DNA from: CAVSRC01 sp963782045
GTDB taxonomy: Bacteria > Pseudomonadota > Alphaproteobacteria > Rhizobiales > Kaistiaceae
NCBI GenBank assembly: GCA_963782045.1
Contig: CAWAIR010000005.1
Coordinates: 62,001-126,000, forward strand
Length of the DNA: 64,000 nt
Direction: 5' to 3'
Shown here: positions 42,996-51,487 of the stretch, piece after piece
How the letters are laid out: every line of letters starts with the position of its first letter
Position numbering within the stretch: the first letter of the stretch is position 1
Made by a program: the position numbers and the translations under genes
The notes under the pieces: model-generated
Told to the model about the DNA's origin: nothing
The model's input: the letters and a program-made list of their open reading frames with translations, nothing else
Database searches by the model: none

Positions 42996-44773
42996 GCCAG
43001 CGGCAGGCGCACCGTGAAGCGGGCGCCGAGAACCACCGGCGGCGCGTCCGGCGCCGCGCCGGGCTTGGTGCGGTTCTCGGCCCAGATGCGGCCGTTGTGC
43101 GCCTCCACGATCTGCCGCGAGATCGACAGGCCGAGGCCGGAGTTCTGGCCGAACAAATCGTCGCCGCCGTCGCGGTCGGTGTAGAAGCGCTCGAAGATGC
43201 GCTCGAACTGGTCGGCGCGGATGCCGGGCCCGTCGTCCTCGACCATCACTTCCAGCGTCTTGTCGTCGTGGCGCGCCAGGATGTGCACGGTGCCGTCCTT
43301 TCGGCAGAAGGAGCGGGCGTTGTCGATCAGGTTGTTGAACACCTGGCCGAGCCGGCTGTCGTGGCCGAAGACGAGGTAGGCGCCGGGCGCGTCGTCGGTG
43401 AAGTCGAGCACGATCTCAGGGCCATCGCCCTTGGAGGTGTCGCGGGCGATGCCGACCACGGCGCTGAGGAGCTGGCGGAGATCGACCGGGTTGGCGTCCT
43501 GGCGGGTGAGTTCGGCGTCCAGCCGCGAAGCGTCCGAGATGTCGCTGATCAGCCGGTCGAGCCGCTTGATGTCGTGCTTGATGATGCCGGAGAGCCGCGC
43601 CTTGGCCTCCTCGGTCTTGGCCAGCGGCAGCGTTTCCACCGCGCTCCTCAGCGAGGTCAGCGGGTTTTTCAGCTCGTGCGCCACGTCGGCGGCGAAGCTT
43701 TCGATCGCGTCGATGCGGTCGTAGAGCGACCCGGTCATCTCGCGCAACGCCTGGCTCAGGTGGCCGATCTCGTCGCGGCGGCGTGAAAAATCGGGAATAT
43801 CGGGACGCGCCTTGACGCGATGGCGTACGCGGTCGGCGGCATCGGCGAGGCGCCTGAGCGGCGCGGCGATGGTGCCGGCGAGCAGGATCGACAGGACGAC
43901 GGTGACGCTGGCCGCCACCAGGAACACGCGCACGATCGCCAGCCGCTCGGCATGGACGATGTTGTCGATGTCGCCGCCCTGGGTGGAGAGCAGCAGCGCG
44001 CCGTGGACCGAGCGGTAGCGCTGGATGGGCACGGCGACCGAGACGATCAGCTCGCCGAGATCGTTGATGCGCACGATCTTCTCCGGCGTGCCGCTGAGCG
44101 CAGCGACCACCTCCTGGTAGCCGCGGCCGTTGGCGCCGCCGAGTTCCTTGTACATCGGCAGGTCGCGGCTGGAGAGCCACAGGTTGAACCGCCGCCAGAT
44201 CGTCTCCAGCCACAATTCGCTGGCTGTGCTGGGCGGCGGCAGGTCGAAGGCGAGGATCTGGCCGCCGGGATAGAGATGGCGCGAATCGACGATGAGGGTG
44301 CCGTCGCGGTCGTAGATGCGCGCCCGCGTGCGCGTCGGCGAGATCAGCCTCAGCAGGACCGGCGCCACCTTCTCCGGATTGATGGAGAAGTCGAGGTCCT
44401 CGTAGCTCTGGTCGAGCGGTGAAATGCTCTGGCCGGTCTGCAGGTCGAGATATTTCTCCGGATCGATATAGACGTTCTCGTTGTCGACGGTCGCCTGCGA
44501 GGCGATGGCGCCGGCGATGATCTCGCCCTGGGTGAGCAGCGCCTGGACGCGCGCGTCGATCAGGCCGGCGCGGAACTGGTTGAGGAAGAGGATGCCGGAG
44601 ACCAGTACGATCAGCGCCGCCAGGTTGAGGACGACGATGCGCTTGGTCAGGCTGGTGAAGAACGGGATCGCCGAGAAGCGCGACGTCCAGGCGGCGGCCC
44701 GACGCAGCACGCGCCACCGCGGCGTCGCCACCGCGAGATCAGCCAGCTTCTGGTTCTCTGTCCCTGCCGTCAT
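42992..44773 (-). CDS. chvG: Sensor histidine kinase ChvG
   Basis: A 593-residue sensor kinase. Transmembrane helices are at about 46-66 and 279-303, enclosing a periplasmic domain of about 210 residues. A HAMP segment follows, then the H-box ADVAHELKNPLTSLRS with His366, VFNNLIDNARSFC, DDGPGI and SGLGLSISRQIV. With ChvI it controls acid and envelope-stress responses, exopolysaccharide and host interaction in Agrobacterium (ChvG) and Sinorhizobium (ExoS). The ATG at 44773 leaves 25 bp to the chvI stop. Confidence 0.95.
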   Translation of the reverse strand: MTAGTENQKLADLAVATPRWRVLRRAAAWTSRFSAIPFFTSLTKRIVVLNLAALIVLVSGILFLNQFRAGLIDARVQALLTQGEIIAGAIASQATVDNENVYIDPEKYLDLQTGQSISPLDQSYEDLDFSINPEKVAPVLLRLISPTRTRARIYDRDGTLIVDSRHLYPGGQILAFDLPPPSTASELWLETIWRRFNLWLSSRDLPMYKELGGANGRGYQEVVAALSGTPEKIVRINDLGELIVSVAVPIQRYRSVHGALLLSTQGGDIDNIVHAERLAIVRVFLVAASVTVVLSILLAGTIAAPLRRLADAADRVRHRVKARPDIPDFSRRRDEIGHLSQALREMTGSLYDRIDAIESFAADVAHELKNPLTSLRSAVETLPLAKTEEAKARLSGIIKHDIKRLDRLISDISDASRLDAELTRQDANPVDLRQLLSAVVGIARDTSKGDGPEIVLDFTDDAPGAYLVFGHDSRLGQVFNNLIDNARSFCRKDGTVHILARHDDKTLEVMVEDDGPGIRADQFERIFERFYTDRDGGDDLFGQNSGLGLSISRQIVEAHNGRIWAENRTKPGAAPDAPPVVLGARFTVRLPLA

Positions 44774-44798
44774 CGCGGCCCTGGAGCGGATTTGCCGC

Positions 44799-45500
44799 TC
44801 AGGTCTCCTTGAAGCGGTAGCCGACCCCATAGAGGGTTTCGATCATCTCGAAATCCGGGTCAACCGCCTTGAACTTCTTGCGCAGCCTTTTGATGTGGCT
44901 GTCGATCGTGCGGTCGTCGACATAGACCTGGTCGTCATAGGCGGCGTCCATCAGCGCATTGCGGCTCTTGACGACGCCGGGACGGTTGGCGAGCGCGAAC
45001 AGGATGAGGAACTCGGTCACCGTCAGCGTCACCGGTTTGCCGCCCCACGTGCAGGTATGGCGCTCCTGGTCCATCGACAACGCCCCGCGTTCGAGCACGC
45101 GCTGGGCCTCTTCCTGCTTCTTGTCGCCGGCTTCGCGCGGCTGGAAGCGGCGCAGCACCGCCTTCACCCGCTCGACCAGCAGGCGTTGCGAGAAGGGCTT
45201 CTTGATGAAATCGTCGGCGCCCATCTTGAGGCCGAACAGCTCGTCGATCTCGTCGTCCTTCGAGGTGAGGAAGATCACCGGCAGGTCGGTCTTCTGGCGC
45301 AGCCGGCGCAGAAGTTCCATGCCGTCCATGCGCGGCATCTTGATGTCGAGAATCGCAAGATCCGGCAGCGTCGCCTGGAAGCCATCGAGCGCCGAGGCGC
45401 CGTCGGTGTAGGTCTGGACGCGGTAGCCCTCGGACTCGAGCGCAATGGACACAGAGGCCAGAATGTTGCGATCGTCATCAACAAGGGCGATCGTCGGCAT
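44799..45500 (-). CDS. chvI: Response regulator ChvI
   Basis: A 233-residue OmpR-type regulator. The receiver domain has the acidic pair at Asp8-Asp10, phospho-acceptor Asp52 in ILDIKMPRMDG, Thr and Lys in FLTSKDDE and IKKPF. The C-terminal winged helix has TVTEFLILFALANRPG and DDRTIDSHIKRLRKKF. It is cognate to ChvG directly downstream. GGAG lies before the ATG. It is divergent from a HugZ-like gene across 195 bp. Confidence 0.96.
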   Translation of the reverse strand: MPTIALVDDDRNILASVSIALESEGYRVQTYTDGASALDGFQATLPDLAILDIKMPRMDGMELLRRLRQKTDLPVIFLTSKDDEIDELFGLKMGADDFIKKPFSQRLLVERVKAVLRRFQPREAGDKKQEEAQRVLERGALSMDQERHTCTWGGKPVTLTVTEFLILFALANRPGVVKSRNALMDAAYDDQVYVDDRTIDSHIKRLRKKFKAVDPDFEMIETLYGVGYRFKET

Positions 45501-45695
45501 CCAGTTGTCTCCAGATTTCAGGTGGCCCGAACATGTGCGGACCGCCTTTGGCGTCAGGATTGCGCAGAAAATGTGGCGTGAAGTTAGCGGATTCCAAGGG
45601 AATGCGCCAATTGACCTTTGACATTTCCGGCAGACTTGGGGCGCTTGTCCCGCCCCCCATGGCCGCTGTCAAGCCGGCCCCGGGGTCCCGTTGTC

Positions 45696-46436
45696 GTGAC
45701 CGCGGCCGCTTTCTCGCCCGCTGCCGCCGCCCGCCGCGTGCTCAGGCTGGCGGCGACCGGCTCGCTGGCGACGCTGACCGTGGAAGGCGCCCCGTTCGCC
45801 TCGCTGGTGACGGTCGCCACGACCTCGGAGGGCGCGCCGATCCTGCTTCTTTCGAGGCTCGCCCGCCACACCCAGAACCTCGCGGCCGACCGGCGCGCCT
45901 CGCTGCTCCTGGTGGCGCCGGGCGGCGAGGGCGGCGATCCGCTCGCCGGCGCCCGGCTGACGCTGACCGGCAGCATTGGCCAGCGCGATGGCGATCCCGC
46001 GCTCCGCCGGCGTTTCCTCGCCCGCCACCCGGAAGCCGCCGGCTACGCCGATTTCGCCGATTTCGGCTTCCACCGCTTCGCCGTCGAGGGCGGCCATCTG
46101 GTTGCCGGCTTCGGGCGCATCGTTGCGCTGCCGGCCGCCGACATCCTCATCGACGTCGCCGGCGCCGGCGATCTGATCGCGGCCGAGGAAAGCGCGCTCG
46201 CCCATATGAATGGCGACCACGCCGAGAGCGTCCGGCTCTACGCCACAAGACTTCTCGGCCTGCCCGACGGCAACTGGCGGCTGACCGGCATCGATCCGCA
46301 AGGAATCGACCTCACAACCGCTGCAACCCACGGCCGGCTTGATTTCCCTCAATGGGTTAGCGACGTAGCCACGCTACGCCGGGTATTGGCCGATCTGGCG
46401 CGCGATGCGCGCGCGCGGGCGGCAGTGGAGTCCTGA
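45696..46436 (+). CDS. HugZ/HutZ-like pyridoxamine-oxidase-fold protein with DUF2470
   Basis: A 246-residue protein. The N-terminal split-barrel (flavin-reductase/PNPOx fold) has ATLTVEGAPFASLVTVAT and LLLSRLARHTQNL. The C-terminal DUF2470 domain has ALAHMNGDHAESVRLYA. HugZ and HutZ relatives bind haem or flavin and act in haem use or breakdown; the substrate here is unknown. No ATG fits. The GTG at 45696 is the likely start, though the ribosome-binding site is weak. The stop lies 1 bp before the regB ATG, suggesting a shared transcript. Confidence 0.75.
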   Translation: MTAAAFSPAAAARRVLRLAATGSLATLTVEGAPFASLVTVATTSEGAPILLLSRLARHTQNLAADRRASLLLVAPGGEGGDPLAGARLTLTGSIGQRDGDPALRRRFLARHPEAAGYADFADFGFHRFAVEGGHLVAGFGRIVALPAADILIDVAGAGDLIAAEESALAHMNGDHAESVRLYATRLLGLPDGNWRLTGIDPQGIDLTTAATHGRLDFPQWVSDVATLRRVLADLARDARARAAVES

Positions 46437-46437
46437 C

Positions 46438-47817
46438 ATGGCCGACCGTGTGCCAGCCACCACCGAATTCGCCAGCCGCAGCCTGCGGCTCGATACGCTG
46501 GTGCGCCTGCGCTGGCTGGCGGTGGTCGGCCAGGCAACGGCGGTGCTGTTCGTTGCCGGCGGCCTCGGCTTTCCCCTGCCGATCATCGGCTGCCTGGCGC
46601 TCATCGCCCTGTCGGCGGCGGTCAACATCGGCTTGCGGCTGCGCTTCTCGCCGACGCTGCGCATCGGCCAATGGCCGGCCTCGATGCTGCTGGCCTACGA
46701 TCTGGCGCAACTGGGCGGCCTGCTCTTCCTCACCGGCGGCCTCGACAACCCGTTCGCCTTCCTCCTGCTGGTCCCGGTGATCGTTTCGGCGACCACGCTG
46801 CCGCCGCGCGCCACCGTGGTACTGGGTGCCATGGTCGTGGCGACCGCCAGCGTGCTCGCCCTCTACCACTGGCCGCTGCCCTGGTACGTCGGCGAGAGCC
46901 TGGTCATCCCGCTCACCTACACGGCCGGGGTGTGGGTGGCGCTGGTGCTCGCCTGCGCCTTCACCGGCATCTACGCCTTCCGCGTGGCGGAGGAGGCGCG
47001 TCAGCTCGCCCGCGCGCTGACCGCCACCGAGATGGTGCTCGCCCGCGAGCATCACCTCTCCGCCCTCGACGGGCTGGCCGCGGCGGCGGCGCACGAACTG
47101 GGCACGCCGCTGGCGACGATCGCTCTGGTTGCCAAGGAGATGGTGCGCGAGCTGCCCGCGGACGATCAGCGACGCGAGGACCTCGGGCTGATCATGAGCC
47201 AGTCGCAGCGCTGCCGCGACATCCTCGGGCGCCTGACGACGCTGTCCTGGCAGGGCGACGAGCACCTCGCCCGCGTGCCGCTCTCCCACCTGATCGAGGA
47301 GGTGGTGTCGCCCTATCGCGCCTTCGCCGTCGAGATCGTCGTCATGCCGGCGAGCGGCGAGGGGCCGGAGCCGGTCGGCCAGCGCAACCCCGCCGTCATC
47401 CAGGGTCTCGCCAACTTGGTGGAGAATGCCGTCGATTTCGCCAGGACCACGGTGACCATCGCCACCGAATGGAGCGCCGCCAGCGTGGCCGTCTCCATCA
47501 CCGACGACGGCCCCGGCTTTGCTGCCGGCATCCTGGAGCGCATCGGCGAGCCTTACGTCACCACGCGCGGCCCCGGCAGCACGCCCACCGACCCGGAAGC
47601 CGGCGGCCTCGGCCTCGGCTTCTTCATCGCCAAGACGCTGCTCGAGCGCTCGGGCGCCCGGCTCACCCTTGGCAACCGCGAGCCGCCGGTGCGCGGCGCC
47701 ATCGTCAAGGTCGTCTGGCCGCGCGCGGTCATGGACAGCCAAACCCGAATCATCGAGGAACACCATGAAAACACAGGGGAGGGAATGACTTGGCGCCGGC
47801 AGGTCGAATCCTTATAA
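46438..47817 (+). CDS. regB: Redox-sensing histidine kinase RegB/ActS/PrrB
   Basis: A 459-residue sensor with six hydrophobic segments in the first 185 residues. The quinone-sensing heptad GGLDNPF is at 100-106. The H-box is AAAAHELGTPLATIAL with His219. Cys259 in SQSQRCRDIL matches the redox-active cysteine of RegB. The ATPase boxes are LVENAVDFA, DDGPGF and GLGLGFFIAK. RegB responds to the state of the quinone pool and adjusts respiration, nitrogen and carbon metabolism through RegA, encoded 45 bp downstream. Confidence 0.94.
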   Translation: MADRVPATTEFASRSLRLDTLVRLRWLAVVGQATAVLFVAGGLGFPLPIIGCLALIALSAAVNIGLRLRFSPTLRIGQWPASMLLAYDLAQLGGLLFLTGGLDNPFAFLLLVPVIVSATTLPPRATVVLGAMVVATASVLALYHWPLPWYVGESLVIPLTYTAGVWVALVLACAFTGIYAFRVAEEARQLARALTATEMVLAREHHLSALDGLAAAAAHELGTPLATIALVAKEMVRELPADDQRREDLGLIMSQSQRCRDILGRLTTLSWQGDEHLARVPLSHLIEEVVSPYRAFAVEIVVMPASGEGPEPVGQRNPAVIQGLANLVENAVDFARTTVTIATEWSAASVAVSITDDGPGFAAGILERIGEPYVTTRGPGSTPTDPEAGGLGLGFFIAKTLLERSGARLTLGNREPPVRGAIVKVVWPRAVMDSQTRIIEEHHENTGEGMTWRRQVESL

Positions 47818-47862
47818 AATCAACCCGAATGTTTTCTCCGGGAGAGACGGAGACTGCTGATA

Positions 47863-48420
47863 ATGGCTGAGAACGGAAGCGACAACTCGGGGCAGTTGGA
47901 TATGTCGCTACTTCTGGTCGACGACGACAGGCCCTTCCTGCAACGTCTGGCGCGTGCCATGGAGGCGCGCGGCTATCTGGTCGACACCGCCGACAATGTG
48001 GCCGAAGGCCTGAGAAAGGCCGAGGCGGCGCCACCGGCCTATGCCGTGGTCGACATGCGGCTGGAAGACGGCAACGGGCTCGACGTGATCGAGCTTGTCC
48101 GCCGCCGGCGGCCGGATTCGCGCATGGTGGTGCTGACCGGCTACGGCAACATCGCCACCGCCGTGACCGCGGTGAAGCTCGGGGCCGTCGACTACCTGGC
48201 CAAGCCGGCCGATGCCGACGAGATCCACGCCGCGCTCACCCGCGAGCCCGGCGAGAAGCCGGCGCCGCCGGAGAACCCGATGTCGGCCGACCGGGTGCGC
48301 TGGGAGCACATCCAGCGGGTCTACGAGCTGTGCGAGCGCAACGTCTCGGAAACCGCCCGCCGCCTCAACATGCATCGCCGAACCTTGCAGCGCATCCTCG
48401 CCAAGCGGGCGCCGCGCTAG
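47863..48420 (+). CDS. regA: Response regulator RegA/ActR/PrrA
   Basis: A 185-residue regulator. The receiver has Asp20-Asp22, phospho-acceptor Asp64 in VVDMRLEDGNGLDV, VVLTGYGNIATAV and the Lys in DYLAKPADADE. A proline-rich linker leads to a Fis-type helix-turn-helix, NVSETARRLNMHRRTLQR, the near-invariant DNA-recognition region of RegA proteins. It pairs with RegB upstream. The following 197 bp contain a small hairpin near 48446-48466 and no gene. Confidence 0.95.
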   Translation: MAENGSDNSGQLDMSLLLVDDDRPFLQRLARAMEARGYLVDTADNVAEGLRKAEAAPPAYAVVDMRLEDGNGLDVIELVRRRRPDSRMVVLTGYGNIATAVTAVKLGAVDYLAKPADADEIHAALTREPGEKPAPPENPMSADRVRWEHIQRVYELCERNVSETARRLNMHRRTLQRILAKRAPR

Positions 48421-48617
48421 GCCGTTTCTTGCGGCCGCAGCTTCCGGGCGTATCGCCGATACGTCCGCCACCCGCAGCCTTCCTCTACCCAACGCCTGCT
48501 TTTCCGCGGCAATGAAGTCCGTCAGGCGGCCGAATTGTCCGCCTGCTTTTGATTCAGCCCGAAGTCTGCCGCTAGGATGCTGCGTCAGGTACCCGAACGT
48601 CGTCGCGAGGCTGGAGA

Positions 48618-49841
48618 ATGGTATCGCCGCTTGCCGGTCTGAAGGTTCTTGAGCTGGCGCGCGTCCTTGCCGGGCCGTGGGCCGGCCAGGTTCTTGCCGA
48701 CCTCGGCGCCGAGGTCATCAAGGTCGAAAGCCCGGCCGGCGACGACACCCGGCGCTGGGGGCCGCCAAGCATCGACAACGGCGACGGCACCAGCGATGCC
48801 GCCTATTTCCACGCCTGCAACCGCGGCAAGCGGTCGATCGTGGTCGATTTCCGCAAGGCTGAGGGGTGCGCGATCGTGCGCCGCCTGGCGGCGCGGGCGG
48901 ATGTGGTCATCGAGAACTTCAAGGTCGGGGCGCTCGGGAAGTTCGGCCTCGACTACGACAGCCTCAAGGCGGTCAACCCGGCCATCGTCTATTGCTCGAT
49001 CACCGGTTTCGGGGCGGGCGGGCCCTACGCCGCGCGCCCCGGCTATGATTTCATCATCCAGGCCATGGGCGGCCTCATGGACCTGACCGGCGCTCCCGAC
49101 GGCGAGCCGCAGAAGGTCGGCGTCGCCTATGTCGATATCTTCACCGGCCTCTACGCCGTCATCGCCATCCAGGCGGCGTTGGCTGAGCGCGCGCTGACCG
49201 GCGAGGGACAGCACATCGACATGGCGCTGCTCGACACCCAGGTCGGCGTGCTCGCCAACCAGGCGATGAACTACCTCGCCACCGGCACCGCGCCGCACCG
49301 TCTCGGCAACGCCCATCCTAATATCGTGCCCTATCAGGTTTTCGCCGCGGCCGACGGCCATCTCGTCATCGCTGTCGGCAACGACAGTCAGTTCCGCCAG
49401 CTCGTCACCGTCCTCGGCGCGCCGGCGCTGGCCGACAATCCGCTCTCCGCCACCAACGAGGCGCGCGTCGCCAACCGGGAGGTGCTGGTGCCGGAGCTCG
49501 CCCGCCTGATCGCGCCGTTCACCCGTGCCGATCTGCTTGCCAGGCTGGAAGAGGCGAATGTGCCGGCGGGACCGATCAACACCGTCGCCGAGGTCTTTGC
49601 CGACCCCCAGGTCGTCCATCGCGGCATGCGCATCGACGTGCCGCACGGCAGCGGTGCGGCGCTGCCCGCCGTGCGCACGCCGATCGTGATGTCCGGGGCG
49701 CCGGTCACCGGCGGCCGCGCGTCGCCGCTCCTCGGCGAGCACACCGACGAAATCCTGGCCGAACTCGGCTACGACCGGGCCGCGATCGACGCACTTGCCG
49801 GCGATGGCGCGGTCGCCCGCCGCCCGCCGCCGGAGGGCTGA
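48618..49841 (+). CDS. CaiB/BaiF (class III) CoA-transferase
   Basis: A 407-residue class III CoA-transferase. It opens PLAGLKVLELARVLAGPWAG and has DLGAEVIKVESPAGDDTR, RGKRSIVVDFR, the catalytic Asp173 in GVAYVDIFTGLYA, and GEGQHIDMALLD. It moves CoA between carboxylic acids. The substrates cannot be read from sequence; succinyl-CoA:glutarate transfer is one possibility because a GcdH-type dehydrogenase occurs at 3.1 kb, but the two are not linked. The ATG at 48618 fits the family N-terminus. Confidence 0.9.
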   Translation: MVSPLAGLKVLELARVLAGPWAGQVLADLGAEVIKVESPAGDDTRRWGPPSIDNGDGTSDAAYFHACNRGKRSIVVDFRKAEGCAIVRRLAARADVVIENFKVGALGKFGLDYDSLKAVNPAIVYCSITGFGAGGPYAARPGYDFIIQAMGGLMDLTGAPDGEPQKVGVAYVDIFTGLYAVIAIQAALAERALTGEGQHIDMALLDTQVGVLANQAMNYLATGTAPHRLGNAHPNIVPYQVFAAADGHLVIAVGNDSQFRQLVTVLGAPALADNPLSATNEARVANREVLVPELARLIAPFTRADLLARLEEANVPAGPINTVAEVFADPQVVHRGMRIDVPHGSGAALPAVRTPIVMSGAPVTGGRASPLLGEHTDEILAELGYDRAAIDALAGDGAVARRPPPEG

Positions 49842-49890
49842 GCCATGGCCGCGGCGGCGCCGCCGATCTTCGTCGGTTTTCCCGGAATCC

Positions 49891-50079
49891 CTACGATTTC
49901 GACTTGTGCGACGGTTTGTTCTTGCGCTTGGTTGAAGCCATATCGTCGAGCTCCTTTTCGCTCATCGACGTGTACATCGACCGTGAGGGGCCCTTGAGAT
50001 CGCTGACCTTGGTGTCGCCGCGTTTGGCCGACAGCGCCGCGCCGGCCGCCTTCTGCTGTGCCTTCGATTGTGCGGGCAT
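49891..50079 (-). CDS. DUF3008 family small protein
   Basis: A 62-residue, basic, lysine- and serine-rich protein. It begins MPAQSKAQQKAAGAALSAKR, continues with LKGPSRSMYTSMSEKELDDM and ends in a Lys-rich tail, the DUF3008 pattern. The function is unknown; the composition suggests nucleic-acid contact. The ATG at 50079 is chosen over a start 36 codons upstream because the family begins there. It is divergent from glgC, with 147 bp between starts. Confidence 0.8.
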   Translation of the reverse strand: MPAQSKAQQKAAGAALSAKRGDTKVSDLKGPSRSMYTSMSEKELDDMASTKRKNKPSHKSKS

Positions 50080-50226
50080 GGCTGCTACTCCACTTGAAAG
50101 ATCGCCCCGTCGCCGCCCTTTCAACGCGTGGATCGCTGGCGCGGTTGCAGCGTTGACCCATGTGAACGGGACTTTTTCCGCTGCCAATGCAATGATGGCC
50201 GCAAAACTTGATCAGGGAGGAGATTT

Positions 50227-51486
50227 ATGACCGAACTGACCCAGAACCCCCGTCTGGCGCGTGAGTCCATGGCCTACGTGCTGGCCGGCGGTCGCGGCAG
50301 TCGCCTGATGGAGCTGACCGACAAGCGCGCCAAGCCCGCCGTCTTCTTCGGCGGCAAGACGCGCATCATCGATTTTGCCCTGTCCAATGCGCTCAATTCC
50401 GGCATCCGCCGCATCGCGGTCGCCACCCAGTACAAGGCGCACAGCCTCATCCGCCACCTCCAGCGCGGCTGGGCGTTCCTCAGGCCGGAGCGCAACGAGA
50501 GCTTCGACATCCTGCCAGCCAGCCAGCGCACCGCCGAGGACCAGTGGTATTCCGGCACCGCCGACGCCGTCTATCAGAACATCGACATCATCGGCAGCTA
50601 CCGTCCGCAGCACATCGTCGTGCTGGCCGGCGACCACATCTACAAGATGGACTACGAGCGCATGCTCGAGCAGCACGTCGGCACCGGCGCCGACGTGACG
50701 GTGGGCTGCCTGGAAGTGCCGCGCATGGAGGCGACCGGCTTCGGCGTCATGCATGTCGATGCCGACGACCGCATTGTTTCCTTCCTGGAGAAGCCCAAGG
50801 ACCCGCCCGGCATGCCCGACAAGCCGGACATGGCGCTGGCCTCCATGGGCATCTACGTCTTCGAGACGAACTTTCTTTTCGACCAGCTCCGCCGCGACGC
50901 GGCCGACCCCAACTCCAGCCACGATTTCGGCCACAACGTCATTCCCTACCTGGTTGAGCACGGCAAAGCCGTTGCCCACCGCTTCTCGACGTCCTGCGTG
51001 CGCACCAGCACCGAGGAAGAGGCCTATTGGCGCGACGTCGGCACGGTCGACGCCTATTGGGAGGCCAACATCGACCTCACCGACGTCATTCCCGCTCTCG
51101 ACCTCTACGATCAGAGCTGGCCGATCTGGACCAATGTCGAGCTCACCGCGCCGGCCAAGTTCGTCCACGACTTCGACAACCGCCGCGGCATGGCGATCAG
51201 TTCGATGGTCTCCGGCGGCTGCATCGTCTCCGGCTCGGTCGTCCGCCGTTCGGCGCTCTTCACCGGCGTTCGGGTCGATTCCTATTCCAGCGTTGAGGGG
51301 GCGGTGGTTCTGCCCTATGCCCGCATCGCCCGCAATGTCCGCCTCAAGAACGTGGTGGTCGATCGCGGCGTGGTCATCCCCGAGGGCCTCGTCATCGGCT
51401 ACGATCCCGAGCTCGACGCCCGCCGCTACCGGCGCTCCGAGAAGGGCATCTGCCTCGTCACCCAGGCCATGATCGACCGCATCTGA
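50227..51486 (+). CDS. glgC: Glucose-1-phosphate adenylyltransferase
   Basis: A 419-residue ADP-glucose pyrophosphorylase, the committing step of glycogen synthesis. It has the nucleotide loop VLAGGRGSRLMELTDKRAKP (18-37), GGKTRIIDFALSN, WYSGTADAVYQN, VLAGDHIYKMDY, and a C-terminal left-handed beta-helix after residue 300. A strong AGGGAGGAG lies before the ATG. It heads the cluster glgC-glgA-pgm-tauE-treS-glgB-glgX-malQ. Confidence 0.97.
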   Translation: MTELTQNPRLARESMAYVLAGGRGSRLMELTDKRAKPAVFFGGKTRIIDFALSNALNSGIRRIAVATQYKAHSLIRHLQRGWAFLRPERNESFDILPASQRTAEDQWYSGTADAVYQNIDIIGSYRPQHIVVLAGDHIYKMDYERMLEQHVGTGADVTVGCLEVPRMEATGFGVMHVDADDRIVSFLEKPKDPPGMPDKPDMALASMGIYVFETNFLFDQLRRDAADPNSSHDFGHNVIPYLVEHGKAVAHRFSTSCVRTSTEEEAYWRDVGTVDAYWEANIDLTDVIPALDLYDQSWPIWTNVELTAPAKFVHDFDNRRGMAISSMVSGGCIVSGSVVRRSALFTGVRVDSYSSVEGAVVLPYARIARNVRLKNVVVDRGVVIPEGLVIGYDPELDARRYRRSEKGICLVTQAMIDRI

Positions 51487-51487
51487 G

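Noticed and set aside
48420..48466. Terminator after regA (GGCCG/CGGCC at 48420-48436 and CGTATC/GATACG at 48449-48463)
   Set aside because: Both stems are short and not followed by T residues.
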